Of a DNA stretch of 64,000 nt, positions 25,330 through 34,487 are shown piece by piece; position 1 is the first letter of the stretch; each line of letters opens with the position of its first letter. The position numbers and the translations under genes were made by a program. The notes under the pieces are model-generated. The model saw nothing but the letters and a program-made list of their open reading frames with translations, searched no databases and had not been told where the DNA came from. The DNA comes from Jannaschia maritima (lineage in GTDB: Bacteria > Pseudomonadota > Alphaproteobacteria > Rhodobacterales > Rhodobacteraceae): positions 28,222 through 92,221 of the forward strand of contig NZ_JARGZA010000015.1 in the NCBI RefSeq assembly GCF_030973515.1. Direction: 5' to 3'.

Positions 25330-25724
25330 TCGGGCGTCTCCTCCAGCGCTTCGGTGGCGAGCGTCATGGCCTTGTTCATCGCGGGCAGGCCGCCGAACAG
25401 GCCCATCAGGCCGATCGTCTCGGCGATCTCCTGCTTGGTCGCGCCCTGGGCCGCGGCCTGGCGCACGGTCAAGCGGATCTGCGCGTCGGCCTGCGCGCCC
25501 AATACGGTCAGCCCGGCCAGCGTCAACAGCATCTTGGTCTTGGCGTCCAACCCGTCGGGGCTCATGCCCTTGCCGGCGAACCGTTCCACGACCTCGCCCG
25601 GCATGGTGGGCCAGAGCTTCTCGAACCCCTGGGGGGTGAACTGCTCCAGCGCCGGGTTCATAGCCTTGGCCATTTCCTGCATCTGCTTGGTCCAGGCGGC
25701 GAAGGGGTTGGTGGGGTCGGTCAT
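25326..25724 (-). CDS. Carboxymuconolactone decarboxylase (CMD/AhpD-like) family protein without the CxxC
   Basis: 132 residues. The CMD-like core is [24 protein letters not shown], then [27 protein letters not shown]. Peroxidase-type relatives have CxxCxxxH where this protein reads AxADAQIRL, so it cannot do AhpD-type thiol chemistry. It is coupled by four-base overlaps to the coiled-coil gene upstream and to nuoJ downstream. Function is unknown; presence in the nuo transcript suggests a structural or accessory role. Confidence 0.75.
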   Translation of the reverse strand: MTDPTNPFAAWTKQMQEMAKAMNPALEQFTPQGFEKLWPTMPGEVVERFAGKGMSPDGLDAKTKMLLTLAGLTVLGAQADAQIRLTVRQAAAQGATKQEIAETIGLMGLFGGLPAMNKAMTLATEALEETPE

Positions 25725-25945
25725 TCCACTCCGCCCTCCAAACGTCGAAGACGCTCGTCGATATCGTAGATATTTCCACCCAGATTGGTGAGTATGATCG
25801 TCAGACCGTTTATCCGGGTTTCCAAATCGTCAAGATCATCGCGAACCTGTTGGAAGCCCGTCACGATCTCGGATCGTAGTGAACGGTTCTCCTCCCGCAT
25901 CTGATCGAGCCGCGCTAGAATGAGATTCTCGACGTTCTCGTTCAT
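25721..25945 (-). CDS. Small coiled-coil protein (NENVE-type) downstream of nuoI
   Basis: 74 residues starting [17 protein letters not shown], followed by heptad-like charged sequence and ending with [20 protein letters not shown]. It is soluble and probably all-helical. It is a paralogue of the 70-residue protein on the other side of nuoI: same NENVE start, same LGxxIxxIDxR ending. Start and stop overlap nuoI and the CMD gene by four bases each. Base composition is visibly less GC-rich than the nuo genes. Function unknown. Confidence 0.7.
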   Translation of the reverse strand: MNENVENLILARLDQMREENRSLRSEIVTGFQQVRDDLDDLETRINGLTIILTNLGGNIYDIDERLRRLEGGVE

Positions 25946-26448
25946 CGATACGGCGCGTCCAGCTCGATGTTCTTGGCCAGCATGGCCTCCCACCGCTCGC
26001 CGTTCCGCAGGAGCTTCTCCTTGTCGTAGAACAGCTCCTCCCGGGTTTCAGTGGCGAACTCGAAGTTGGGGCCTTCGACGATGGCGTCGACGGGGCAGGC
26101 CTCCTGGCAGAATCCGCAATAGATGCACTTCGTCATGTCGATGTCGTAGCGCGTCGTGCGGCGGCTGCCGTCGTCGCGCGGCTCCGCGTCGATGACGATG
26201 GCCTGCGCGGGGCAGATCGCCTCGCACAGCTTGCACGCGATGCAGCGTTCCTCCCCATTCGGATAGCGGCGCAAGGCGTGCTCGCCGCGGAAGCGGGGCG
26301 ACAGCGGCCCCTTCTCGTGCGGGTAGTTCACCGTCGCCTTGGGGGCGAAGAAGTACTTGAAGCCCAGACGGAAGCCCGCCCAGATGTCGGTCATCAGGGC
26401 GTACTTCACGGCCTGCTTCCAGTCGATCGAGGTGTCGGTGGTGGTCAT
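25942..26448 (-). CDS. nuoI: NADH-quinone oxidoreductase subunit I
   Basis: 168-residue peripheral-arm subunit carrying two [4Fe-4S] clusters (N6a/N6b), with ligands in [12 protein letters not shown] and [12 protein letters not shown]. It starts [18 protein letters not shown] and ends PYR. It is flanked on both sides by small paralogous coiled-coil genes with four-base overlaps. Confidence 0.96.
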   Translation of the reverse strand: MTTTDTSIDWKQAVKYALMTDIWAGFRLGFKYFFAPKATVNYPHEKGPLSPRFRGEHALRRYPNGEERCIACKLCEAICPAQAIVIDAEPRDDGSRRTTRYDIDMTKCIYCGFCQEACPVDAIVEGPNFEFATETREELFYDKEKLLRNGERWEAMLAKNIELDAPYR

Positions 26449-26657
26449 GCATCGCCTCCGATCTTCTCTTCTATTTGCTCAACCCGATGATCGATCGCGT
26501 GAATATAGTGACCCAGGCCGATGATCGTCCCAGCCACCCCGTCGACCTTTGCATCGAGATCGTCGACCTTTTCGGTCAGCGTCTGCTCAACACGCGCGAT
26601 GTCCGTGCGGATCAAACGAAGGTGCTCCAAAACCATGGTTTCGACGTTCTCGTTCAC
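26445..26657 (-). CDS. Small coiled-coil protein (NENVE-type) between nuoH and nuoI
   Basis: 70 residues from a GTG start: [17 protein letters not shown], a helical charged middle ([15 protein letters not shown]), and [19 protein letters not shown] at the end. A good GGGAGGTG Shine-Dalgarno precedes the GTG, which overlaps the nuoH stop (GTGA). It is a paralogue of the protein encoded after nuoI. The segment is AT-richer than its neighbours. Function unknown. Confidence 0.7.
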   Translation of the reverse strand: MNENVETMVLEHLRLIRTDIARVEQTLTEKVDDLDAKVDGVAGTIIGLGHYIHAIDHRVEQIEEKIGGDA

Positions 26658-27691
26658 AACAACACCTCCCACCGCGCCCAGAAGGCGCCTGCGACCTGGA
26701 ACTTGGCCAGGAAGGCCACGATCACGACCCACGCCAGCGACAGGGGCAGGAACACCTTCCAGCCGATCCGCATCAGCTGGTCGTAGCGGTAGCGGGGCAC
26801 GATGGCCTTCACCATGGCGAACATGAAGAAGAAGAACGCCATCTTCAGGACCATCCAGAACGGCCCGTCGGGCAGGAACGGCACGGGCGACAGCCAGCCG
26901 CCGAAGAACAGCAGGCTCATCAGCGCGCACATCAGGAAGATCGCGATGTACTCGCCCGCCATGAACAGAAGGAACGGCGTGGACGAGTATTCGACCTGAT
27001 AGCCCGCGACCAGCTCCGACTCGGCCTCCGGCAGGTCGAAGGGGGCGCGGTTCGTTTCCGCGAGCGCGGAGATGAAGAACAGGAACACCATCGGGAAATG
27101 CGCCAGCCAGTACCACGAGAAGAAGCCCCAGGGCCCGTCCTGCGCGCGCACGATGTCCCCGAAGTTCAGGGACCCCGTGGACAGGATCACGCCGATGATG
27201 ATCAGCCCGATCGAGACCTCGTAGGAGATCATCTGCGCGGCCGACCGCAAGCTACCTAGGAACGGATACTTCGAGTTCGACGCCCAGCCGCCCATGATGA
27301 CGCCGTACACCTCCAACGAGGACACGGCGAAGACGTAGAGGATGGCCACGTTGATGTCCGACAGGACCCACGTGTCGCTGAACGGGATCACGGCCCAGGC
27401 GATGAGCGCCAGCACGAAGCTGACCAGCGGCGCCATCAGGAACACGGTGCGGTCGGCGCCCGCGGGGATCACGACCTCCTTGACGACGTATTTCAGCGCG
27501 TCGGCCACCGTCTGCGCCAGGCCGAAGACCCCGACGACGTTGGGACCCCTGCGCATCTGGACGGCGGCCCAGACCTTGCGGTCCCCATAGACCAGGAACA
27601 GCAGGCTGATCATCACGAAGGCCACGACGGCCAGGCATTGCACGAGGATCGTCAGCGCGATGCCCGCTGGGCTGGCGAGGAATTCGGCCAT
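26654..27691 (-). CDS. nuoH: NADH-quinone oxidoreductase subunit H
   Basis: 345-residue membrane subunit forming part of the quinone site, start [18 protein letters not shown]. Conserved loops include [34 protein letters not shown] and RYRYDQLM. It is the first nuo gene after nuoG, separated by about 150 bp with no ORF, so it may have extra upstream regulation. Confidence 0.96.
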   Translation of the reverse strand: MAEFLASPAGIALTILVQCLAVVAFVMISLLFLVYGDRKVWAAVQMRRGPNVVGVFGLAQTVADALKYVVKEVVIPAGADRTVFLMAPLVSFVLALIAWAVIPFSDTWVLSDINVAILYVFAVSSLEVYGVIMGGWASNSKYPFLGSLRSAAQMISYEVSIGLIIIGVILSTGSLNFGDIVRAQDGPWGFFSWYWLAHFPMVFLFFISALAETNRAPFDLPEAESELVAGYQVEYSSTPFLLFMAGEYIAIFLMCALMSLLFFGGWLSPVPFLPDGPFWMVLKMAFFFFMFAMVKAIVPRYRYDQLMRIGWKVFLPLSLAWVVIVAFLAKFQVAGAFWARWEVLL

Positions 27692-27838
27692 TCCTGTTCC
27701 TTCTCGGCGGTCGGTGGCGGCCCCGCGGGACCGTCCGGCGGGGTCTGGCCCGCGTCAGCGTCTAAACAGCATCCCGCACCAGGATGCCAGCCCTGCCGAT
27801 GTCGCGCGGGAACCGGACTGTCGCCCCCGCGCCACCGG

Positions 27839-29863
27839 TCATTCGGCGGCGATCGCCGCCATGTCGCGTCCGGCCGCCAGCTGCGACAGCTCCGCCATCA
27901 GCTGCGATGCCCGGGCGACGGGGTTCGACAGGTAGAAGTCGCGCACCGCCACGGCGAAGTCCCCGCTCGACAGCGTCGGCGCGGCGCCCGAAGCGGCCGC
28001 CTCGTTGACCGCGACCTCGTCCACGGCGCCCAGCACGGGATGGTCGGCCACCATCGCGCGGCGCAGCGCGGCCAGGCTGTCGAAGGGCAGCGTGCGTCCG
28101 ACCTCCGCCGACAGGGCGCGCAGGATGGCCCAGTTCTCCTTGGCCTCGCCGGGGGCGAAGCCCGCGCGCAGGGCCAGTTGCGGGCGCCCTTCGGTGTTGA
28201 CGAACAGGCCCTGCTCCTCCGTCCAGGCGGCGGCGGGCAGGATCACGTCGGCGCGGTGCGCGCCCCGGTCCCCGTGGCTGCCCTGATAGATGACGAAGGC
28301 GCCCGCGGGCACGTCGAGTTCGTCCGCGCCGAGGTTGTAGATCACGTCGCCCGACAACGCGGCGTCGATGCCGCCCTCGCAGGTGGCGTCCACGTCCATG
28401 GCGCCCACCCGGGCCGCCGCCGTATGCAGGACCAGCACATCGGACCCGGCCCGCTCGGCCATGTGCCGGACCACGGCCAGCACGTCGGCGCCGTCGTCCC
28501 CGGTCAGGGCGCCCTGCCCCACGATGACGAGGCCGCGCCCGTCCCGTATGTCCGAATGATCCTCCGCCGCCAGCTTCGACAGCGCGTCCCGCCCGGTGCC
28601 CAGATCGACCGGATCGTAGGACAACGCGGCGGGGGCGCCGATCCGCGCAATGCGCGCGCCGCGCAGCCAGGCCTTGCGGATGCGTGCGTTCAGCACGGGC
28701 GCCTCGACCGACGGATCCGTGCCGATCAGGAGGATCGTGTCGGCCCCGTCGATGTCCTCCACGGCGGCGGTGCCGACATAGCCGGCCCTGTCGCCCGCGG
28801 GCAGCTTGGCCCCGTCGGTCCGGCATTCGACCACGCCGCCCAGGGACGCCATCAGGCCCTTCAACGCGTACGCGGCCTCCGTCGGGACGAGATCGCCGAC
28901 CAGGCCGGCCGGCCTGGATGCGCCCTTCAACGCGGAAGCGGCGGCGTCCAGCGCCTCCGGCCACGTCGCGGGGGTCAGCTTGCCACCCTTGCGGATATAG
29001 GGCCGGTCGAGCCGCTGCCGGCGCAGGCCGTCCCAAACGAAGCGGGTCTTGTCGTCGAGCCATTCCTCGTTCGTGCCGTCGTGGTTGCGGGGCAGGATGC
29101 GCATGACCTCCCGCCCCTTCGTGTCCACCCGGATGCTGGCGCCCAAGGCGTCCATGACGCCCACCGTCTCCGTCGGGGACAGCTCCCACGGGCGGGCGGT
29201 GAAGGCATAGGGCTTCGACACCAGGGCACCGACGGGGCACAGGTCGATGATGTTGCCCTGCAGGTTCGACTTCAGCGTCTCGCCCAGATAGGACGTGATC
29301 TCGCTGTCCTCGCCACGGCCAGTCTGGCCCATCTGGGTGATGCCCGCGACCTCCGTGGTGAAGCGGACGCAGCGGGTGCACGATATGCAGCGCGTCATAT
29401 GGGTTTCGACCAGCGGTCCCAGGTCCAGATCCACCGCCGCGCGCTTGGGCTCGCGATAGCGCGAGAAGTCGACGCCATAGGCCATCGCCTGGTCCTGCAG
29501 GTCGCATTCCCCGCCCTGATCGCAGATCGGGCAGTCGAGCGGGTGGTTGATGAGCAGGAACTCCATCACCCCTTCGCGCGCCTTCTTCACCATGGGACTG
29601 TTCGTGCGGACCTGCGGCGGCTCGCCGTCCTTGCCGGGGCGCAGGTCGCGGACCTGCATGGCGCAGGACGCGGCCGGCTTGGGCGGGCCGCCCACGACCT
29701 CGACCAGGCACATCCGGCAGTTGCCCGCGATCGATAGGCGTTCGTGGTAGCAGAAGCGCGGGATCTCGATACCCGCCGCCTCGCAGGCCTGGATCAGCGT
29801 CATGGCGGGCGGGACTTCGATCTCGGCCCCGTCGATCACGATCTTGCGCAGGTCGTCGCTCAT
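27839..29863 (-). CDS. nuoG: NADH-quinone oxidoreductase subunit G
   Basis: 674-residue peripheral-arm Fe-S subunit starting [19 protein letters not shown]-terminal 2Fe-2S ligands lie in [22 protein letters not shown]. Next come the His/Cys cluster region ([19 protein letters not shown]), [10 protein letters not shown], and a long molybdopterin-oxidoreductase-like domain. An in-frame ATG at 29926 exists, but the family N-terminus fits 29863. Because the plus-strand VPLPA gene lies upstream, nuoG must be transcribed from a local promoter. Confidence 0.95.
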   Translation of the reverse strand: MSDDLRKIVIDGAEIEVPPAMTLIQACEAAGIEIPRFCYHERLSIAGNCRMCLVEVVGGPPKPAASCAMQVRDLRPGKDGEPPQVRTNSPMVKKAREGVMEFLLINHPLDCPICDQGGECDLQDQAMAYGVDFSRYREPKRAAVDLDLGPLVETHMTRCISCTRCVRFTTEVAGITQMGQTGRGEDSEITSYLGETLKSNLQGNIIDLCPVGALVSKPYAFTARPWELSPTETVGVMDALGASIRVDTKGREVMRILPRNHDGTNEEWLDDKTRFVWDGLRRQRLDRPYIRKGGKLTPATWPEALDAAASALKGASRPAGLVGDLVPTEAAYALKGLMASLGGVVECRTDGAKLPAGDRAGYVGTAAVEDIDGADTILLIGTDPSVEAPVLNARIRKAWLRGARIARIGAPAALSYDPVDLGTGRDALSKLAAEDHSDIRDGRGLVIVGQGALTGDDGADVLAVVRHMAERAGSDVLVLHTAAARVGAMDVDATCEGGIDAALSGDVIYNLGADELDVPAGAFVIYQGSHGDRGAHRADVILPAAAWTEEQGLFVNTEGRPQLALRAGFAPGEAKENWAILRALSAEVGRTLPFDSLAALRRAMVADHPVLGAVDEVAVNEAAASGAAPTLSSGDFAVAVRDFYLSNPVARASQLMAELSQLAAGRDMAAIAAE

Positions 29864-29925
29864 GGTGGTGCCCTTCGCAGGTAGTGTCACGGTGAAGGCG
29901 CGTCCGGCGCGCTTCGGTTCCCGCA

Positions 29926-29955
29926 AGGATAGGACGACCGTCCCCGCGATGCCAG
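29926..29955 (-). promoter_or_regulatory. Promoter candidate for nuoG and downstream genes
   Basis: On the minus strand CTGGCA, an 18-base spacer, then TATCCT, with an implied leader of about 55 nt before the nuoG start. The match is modest. The site is argued for mainly because the opposite-strand gene upstream rules out simple read-through from nuoF. Confidence 0.3.
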
Positions 29956-30086
29956 ACGTCGGGCGGAAATCCCCCAGCGTCGCTTGACCGCAGGAAGGAG
30001 ATATCGATCGCCTGAAACTTCGCCGGGCGCGGCACGTGTCTTGGTCAAGGCAAACGCAATTCCTGTATCACGTGGGAACATTCGAC

Positions 30087-30806
30087 ATGACACGATCCAA
30101 GCATTCCAACCCCCGTCGCACGATCGGCCCTATCGCCGCGATTGCGACCGCGGCGACGGTCGGCCTCCTGTCCGGGGCCCAGGCCGCACCGCTGAACCTG
30201 AACGTCGCGTTCGACGTCGGCCGCGGACAAGTCCAACCCAACACGTTCCCCAGCGATCCCGTCGGCCTCGACGGGGCGCGCTTCGCGATCGACGCGACCT
30301 TCGCCGACGGGGCGACGTTCGATCGCTCGTTCGCATCCGCGGAGACGACGACGGTCACGATCACCGGGGCGTCCGTGGCGTCCACCAACGGTACCTTTGA
30401 CGTCATGCAGAACGTGGGTCTGTTCCAAGGCAGCACGGGGGGTGGCTTCGGCCTGCTGGCGGGCGGCTCGTTCTTCAGCTTCCTGAACGGGTTCGCGGTC
30501 CCGGACATCATCCGGTCCGTCAAGCTGGACGCGAACGGAACCGTCGGCGCGCAGTCGAACGGCAGCCCGGTGACCTTGTCGCTGCTGCAGGGCCTGTCCT
30601 TCCGCGGCATTCCCGAAACCGGGTCGGCCAGCCTCTTCTCGGGGTTCCAGAACTCGAACTACACGATCGGAAACTTCTCCATCTCCGCATCCGAGGTCAT
30701 GGACGTGGCACCAGTCCCGCTGCCGGCCGCGTTGCCCGCCCTGTTGCTGGGCTTGGCGGCGATGGGCGTCGTGACGCGCCGTTGCAAGACGGCGGCGGCC
30801 GTCTGA
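30087..30806 (+). CDS. VPLPA-CTERM sorting-domain protein
   Basis: 239 residues: an N-terminal signal peptide (hydrophobic stretch IAAIATAATVGLLSG ending AQAA), a Gly/Ser/Thr-rich beta-type middle, and a C-terminal tail PVPLPAALPALLLGLAAMG followed by VVTRRCK. That is the VPLPA-CTERM exosortase sorting signal: motif, hydrophobic helix, basic end. The start at 30087 (MTRSKHSN) fits the signal peptide better than the in-frame 30036. It lies on the strand opposite to the nuo genes, between the DUF5333 gene and nuoG. Probably exported and sorted by an exosortase other than XrtE. Confidence 0.85.
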   Translation: MTRSKHSNPRRTIGPIAAIATAATVGLLSGAQAAPLNLNVAFDVGRGQVQPNTFPSDPVGLDGARFAIDATFADGATFDRSFASAETTTVTITGASVASTNGTFDVMQNVGLFQGSTGGGFGLLAGGSFFSFLNGFAVPDIIRSVKLDANGTVGAQSNGSPVTLSLLQGLSFRGIPETGSASLFSGFQNSNYTIGNFSISASEVMDVAPVPLPAALPALLLGLAAMGVVTRRCKTAAAV

Positions 30807-30811
30807 GACCT

Positions 30812-30839
30812 GCGATGGGGGGGACCACCTCCCCATCGC
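30812..30839. terminator. Bidirectional hairpin between convergent VPLPA-CTERM and DUF5333 genes
   Basis: GCGATGGGG and CCCCATCGC pair perfectly over nine bases around a ten-base loop. It sits five bases after one stop and eight bases after the other. No T-run on either side. Confidence 0.5.
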
Positions 30840-30847
30840 CCCACCGA

Positions 30848-31240
30848 TCACCGTGGCCGCAGGAGACGGCCGATCTGCGATCCGCTCGCGACTTCGGCCA
30901 TGCCGACACGACAATGGGACCCGGGATCGCCCGGCCTTGCGCCCTTCGCCTGCAGCCGACGACGGGCGATCGCCTCCAGCCTGTCTTTCTCGGCGTCGTC
31001 GTCGACGAACGCGTCGATCTCGGCCGCGGAGTAACCCATATCCTCGGCGGCCGACCGGAGCGCCAGAAGGTAGCGCAGGCCACGGAACCTACGCCCGTCG
31101 ATGTCGGGGCAAACCTCCGCGATCTCGTAGGCGATGCCGACCGTGATCAGCCCCTCCGTGATGCCCCGCTCGTCCGCAAGGTCGGCGGATGCCACGGCGG
31201 GCAAGTACGCCAACGCCCCGATCAGTCCCAAGCTCCGCAA
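30848..31240 (-). CDS. DUF5333-like exported protein of the nuo region
   Basis: About 130 residues from a probable TTG start, preceded by AGGAGG at a slightly long spacing. Signal peptide LRSLGLIGALAYLPAVASA. The mature part carries ITEGLITVGIAYEIAEVC, FRGLRYLLALRSAAEDMGYS, IDAFVDDDAEKDRLEAIARRRL and SHCRVGMAEVASGSQIGRLLR. I recognise this as the Rhodobacterales DUF5333 family, often found near nuoF/nuoG. Function unknown. It ends next to a hairpin and is probably the last gene of the upstream nuo segment. Confidence 0.65.
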   Translation of the reverse strand: MRSLGLIGALAYLPAVASADLADERGITEGLITVGIAYEIAEVCPDIDGRRFRGLRYLLALRSAAEDMGYSAAEIDAFVDDDAEKDRLEAIARRRLQAKGARPGDPGSHCRVGMAEVASGSQIGRLLRPR

Positions 31241-31342
31241 GATCGATACCCCTCCTGCCCTCCGACGCCCGGACACAGGTCGCGCCGCCACCGGCGTCAT
31301 GCAATAGCGGGCGGCATCACATCGCGTTGCAGGACCGCAAGG

Positions 31343-31726
31343 TCAGCGCGCGATGCACGTGCCCGCAAGGGTGACGGTGCCGCCCTCCTCCAGGCGGACC
31401 TGTTCCACCGGACGGTCGGGCGAGACGGACCAGGCCACGTCCGTCCCGCCGAAGCGCGACAGGCAGTGCCCATGGGCCCGGACGCGTCCGGCTTCCAGCG
31501 CACCGACGACCGATCGCGCCGCACCGCGCGTGGTCACGACGAAGCCGCGCCGGTCGGGTCCGGTCGAGGCAAGGCGGGAGCGGAACCGCACGCCGCCGAC
31601 CTCCACCGATTGGCCCCGCAAGCCGTTGCCGCCGAAGGGGCGCGAATCCCCCGATCCGATGCCGGAGAACCCGCAGGCCGACAGGGACAGCAGCAGCGTG
31701 AGGGCGAGCGGAAGTCGCAGGATCAT
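31343..31726 (-). CDS. Small lipoprotein, hypothetical
   Basis: 127 residues starting MILRLPLALTLLLSLSACGF. The lipobox LSAC predicts an acylated Cys near residue 18. The mature part is soluble with three further Cys (two in CLSRFGG and GTC near the end) and no family I recognise. AAGGA lies seven bases before the ATG; an in-frame GTG at 31741 is an alternative. It sits within the accessory block between nuoF and nuoG. Confidence 0.6.
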   Translation of the reverse strand: MILRLPLALTLLLSLSACGFSGIGSGDSRPFGGNGLRGQSVEVGGVRFRSRLASTGPDRRGFVVTTRGAARSVVGALEAGRVRAHGHCLSRFGGTDVAWSVSPDRPVEQVRLEEGGTVTLAGTCIAR

Positions 31727-31796
31727 GGCGGGGTCCTTCACAAGTGGTCGGCCCGTCCATACCCGGTGCCACCCCCGGCGGGAAGTGGCTGCCCCA

Positions 31797-32363
31797 TCAG
31801 GTCAGCGCACCCCACAGACCCATCAAGGCCAGCACCAGGATGCACAGGGTGCCGACGGACCAGAACGCGGACCGCAGGGGCTGTATCTCGGTCCCGATAT
31901 GGACCGCCGCGGTGGCGATGCGCGCGACAAGGAAGACGGACGCGAACAGGTTGACCCAGAAGGGAGCGGTTCCCGTCAGAACAGCCGCGAGCAGGGCCGC
32001 GACGAACGGTCCCGTCGTCTCGATCGCGTTCCGGAACGCGCGGTCGCGGCGATAGTACGGGTCGGAATAGTCCCGCTGCGGCATGCCCGAACTGGTCCGC
32101 GCGCGGGGTTTTCCAATGACGGACAAGGCCCCGAGGATAGTCATCAGGATCGCCCAGCCGGCTAGCGATGCGAGGGCATGGGAGTATGCGTTGGAGATCG
32201 AGCGGATCGTAAGTACTGCACGTTCAGTCTCGGTTAGACGACGAACTTCAAACTGGTCCATTGGGTGAAAAACCGACCCCTCCCCTGCGTTCTGGGCTGC
32301 TACCGCCGTACCAAGAATGCCAAATGCAATCAAAATACTCAAACCCGTGCCTTTCAGAACCAT
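31797..32363 (-). CDS. MAPEG-like membrane protein
   Basis: 188 residues starting MVLKGTGLSILIAFGILG. After an N-terminal hydrophobic segment come a membrane helix (ALASLAGWAILMTILGALSVIG), the MAPEG-like RAFRNAIETTGPFVAALL, FLVARIATAAVHI and IQPLRSAFWSVGTLCILVL. The order matches the MAPEG superfamily (glutathione/eicosanoid-type membrane proteins), though substrates are unknown. The start overlaps the TM2 gene by ten bases. The 5' half is markedly AT-richer than flanking genes. Confidence 0.55.
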   Translation of the reverse strand: MVLKGTGLSILIAFGILGTAVAAQNAGEGSVFHPMDQFEVRRLTETERAVLTIRSISNAYSHALASLAGWAILMTILGALSVIGKPRARTSSGMPQRDYSDPYYRRDRAFRNAIETTGPFVAALLAAVLTGTAPFWVNLFASVFLVARIATAAVHIGTEIQPLRSAFWSVGTLCILVLALMGLWGALT

Positions 32364-32818
32364 GCTTTGTCCCCCTGCACGTAATCCCGATCGAAGCGCT
32401 CGTCGGACTTCACCAAATAGATCACCGCTTCCACGAAGGCGATGAAGCCTACGATGGCGGACGGAATGAATAGCAGGAGGAACCCCAGCGTGGAGCCGGC
32501 GAGCATGACGACCCCGGCCGTCGTCTTCCCGAGATAGAACTTGTGGATGCCCAGACCGCCCAGGAAGAAGGCTAGCAGCGCGGCGACGAGCTTGTTCTTG
32601 TCGTTCCAGCCCCCGATCGCGGATCCGGCTTGCGACCGGGCATAGATGTCCCGCGCCCGCCCGTCGTGGGCGACGAAATCGACCTGCGTGCCCGGTCGCG
32701 CGATGTCCGCGCCATCGGGCAGGTCCGCCGGTCCGAACGTATAGCGTTCGCCGTCGTCGCCGCTGATGACGCCGCGTCCCGCGCCGTCCCTGTCGAAGCT
32801 CAGTATCTCGCCGCGCAT
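32354..32818 (-). CDS. Cold-shock-like domain fused to a TM2 domain
   Basis: 154 residues. Residues 1 to about 60 (MRGEILSFDRDGAGRGVIS ... YTFGPADL) follow a cold-shock/OB-fold pattern: G-x-I-x-x-F-D, G-x-G-x-I, F-x-x-x-D. Residues from about 75 form a TM2 domain, KNKLVAALLAFFLGGLGIH then KFYLGKTTAG, with two membrane helices and an acidic end. The cytoplasmic OB-fold could bind nucleic acid at the membrane; that is inference. It starts 62 bp after nuoF. Confidence 0.65.
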   Translation of the reverse strand: MRGEILSFDRDGAGRGVISGDDGERYTFGPADLPDGADIARPGTQVDFVAHDGRARDIYARSQAGSAIGGWNDKNKLVAALLAFFLGGLGIHKFYLGKTTAGVVMLAGSTLGFLLLFIPSAIVGFIAFVEAVIYLVKSDERFDRDYVQGDKAWF

Positions 32819-32880
32819 CGCACGTCACCCCGCTCGCCCGGTTGCCATCCCTTCAGATGCGGGGACTGGATGCGCGACGG

Positions 32881-34179
32881 TCACTCCGCGGCGACCGCGG
32901 CCGTGACGCGGCCCGTCCGCTTGGCCTTGATCCGATCCTCGATCTCGTCGCGAAAATGCCGGACCAGGCCTTGGATCGGCCAGGCCGCTGCGTCGCCCAG
33001 GGCGCAGATCGTGTGGCCTTCGACCTGCTTGGTGACGTCGAGCAGCATGTCGATCTCCTCGACCTCCGCCTCGCCCTTCACCAAACGGTCCATGACCCGC
33101 ATCATCCAGCCCGTGCCTTCCCGGCAGGGCGTGCATTGCCCACAGGATTCGTGCTTGTAGAACGCGGACAGCCGCCAGATCGCCTTTATGACGTCGGTGG
33201 ACTGGTCCATCACGATCACCGCGGCCGTGCCCAGGCCCGACTTCTGCTCGCGCAGCCAGTCGAAATCCATGATCGCCTCCTTCGCGGTGGCGGCCGGCAG
33301 CATCGGCACGGACGACCCGCCCGGGATGATGGCCTTCAGGTTGTCCCACCCGCCCCGGATGCCACCGCAATGACGGTCGATCAATTCCTCGAACGGAATC
33401 GACATGGCCTCCTCGACCACGCAGGGGCGGTTCACGTGACCCGAGATGGCGAACAGCTTGGTGCCCGCGTTGTTCGGCCGCCCAAAGCCCGCGAACCATT
33501 CGGCGCCCCGGCGCAGGACCGTGGGGACGACGGCGATGGATTCGACGTTGTTGACCGTCGTGGGACAGCCATAGAGGCCCGCGCCCGCCGGGAAGGGCGG
33601 CTTCATGCGCGGCATGCCCTTCTTGCCTTCCAGCGACTCGATCAGGGCCGTCTCCTCACCGCAGATATAGGCGCCCGCGCCGTGGTGTAGATAGAGGTCG
33701 AAGTCCCAGCCGGATCCGGCCGCGTCGCGGCCCAAGAGCCCCGCGTCGTAGCATTCGTCGATGGCGGCCTGCAGCGCCTCCTTCTCGCGGATGTATTCGC
33801 CGCGGATGTAGATGTAGCAGCTATGCGCGCCCATCGCGAAGGAGGCGATCAGCGCGCCTTCGATCAGCGTGTGGGGATCGTGGCGCATGATCTCCCGGTC
33901 CTTGCAGGTGCCGGGCTCCGATTCGTCCGCGTTGATGACCAGATAGGCCGGGCGGCCATCGGACTCCTTGGGCATGAACGACCACTTCAGGCCCGTCGGG
34001 AAACCCGCGCCGCCACGACCGCGCAGGCCGCTGTCCTTCATGACCTGCACGATGCCGTCCCGGCCGAGGCCGATCAGGTCCGCGGTGCCGTCCCAATGGC
34101 CCCGCGCCTTGGCGCCCGCCAAGCTGCGATCCTGCATCCCATAGATGTTGGTGAAGATGCGGTCTTCGTCCTTCAGCAT
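32881..34179 (-). CDS. nuoF: NADH-quinone oxidoreductase subunit F
   Basis: 432-residue NADH/FMN-binding subunit starting [17 protein letters not shown]. It shows [16 protein letters not shown] (FMN/NADH site), [21 protein letters not shown], and the N3 cluster ligands in [12 protein letters not shown] with a later Cys in HTICALGD. Its ATG overlaps the preceding stop (TGATG). Confidence 0.96.
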   Translation of the reverse strand: MLKDEDRIFTNIYGMQDRSLAGAKARGHWDGTADLIGLGRDGIVQVMKDSGLRGRGGAGFPTGLKWSFMPKESDGRPAYLVINADESEPGTCKDREIMRHDPHTLIEGALIASFAMGAHSCYIYIRGEYIREKEALQAAIDECYDAGLLGRDAAGSGWDFDLYLHHGAGAYICGEETALIESLEGKKGMPRMKPPFPAGAGLYGCPTTVNNVESIAVVPTVLRRGAEWFAGFGRPNNAGTKLFAISGHVNRPCVVEEAMSIPFEELIDRHCGGIRGGWDNLKAIIPGGSSVPMLPAATAKEAIMDFDWLREQKSGLGTAAVIVMDQSTDVIKAIWRLSAFYKHESCGQCTPCREGTGWMMRVMDRLVKGEAEVEEIDMLLDVTKQVEGHTICALGDAAAWPIQGLVRHFRDEIEDRIKAKRTGRVTAAVAAE

Positions 34180-34406
34180 CACGACGTCTCCTTGCGGTCG
34201 CGCCACAGGCGCACGGCCTGCCAGCACGCATATCCCAGAACGGCCAGGGCGATCAGGTCGATCAGTCCGACCCAACGCAGCGGCCAGTCCAACCGCGCCG
34301 CGGCGAATTGCACCACCGCCCACGTGACGAAGGTGCCCAGGATCAGGGTGGCGATCCTGCGCTGCCGTCTGGCGACGTCTGCGCTGCGCTGCTGCGGGCC
34401 AGTCAT
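34179..34406 (-). CDS. Small membrane protein, DUF5337-like, upstream of nuoF
   Basis: 75 residues: basic N-terminus ([18 protein letters not shown]) and two hydrophobic segments ([19 protein letters not shown] and [19 protein letters not shown]), with a charged C-terminus WRDRKETS. It resembles the Rhodobacterales DUF5337 family found in nuo clusters. Stop/start overlap with nuoF (TGATG) implies coupling. Function unknown. Confidence 0.65.
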   Translation of the reverse strand: MTGPQQRSADVARRQRRIATLILGTFVTWAVVQFAAARLDWPLRWVGLIDLIALAVLGYACWQAVRLWRDRKETS

Positions 34407-34487
34407 CCCGGCCCTGTTGGCCCGCCGGGCGGGGGGCCGTCAAGCGCGCCCGCGGTCGCAGGCGCGCCCCGGTTCACCGGGCGGGCA

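Noticed and set aside
18738..25791. Several very long plus-strand frames across the nuo genes with His/Gln/Arg-rich translations.
   Set aside because: They are antisense to unmistakable membrane subunits; composition is that of reverse-complemented hydrophobic codons.
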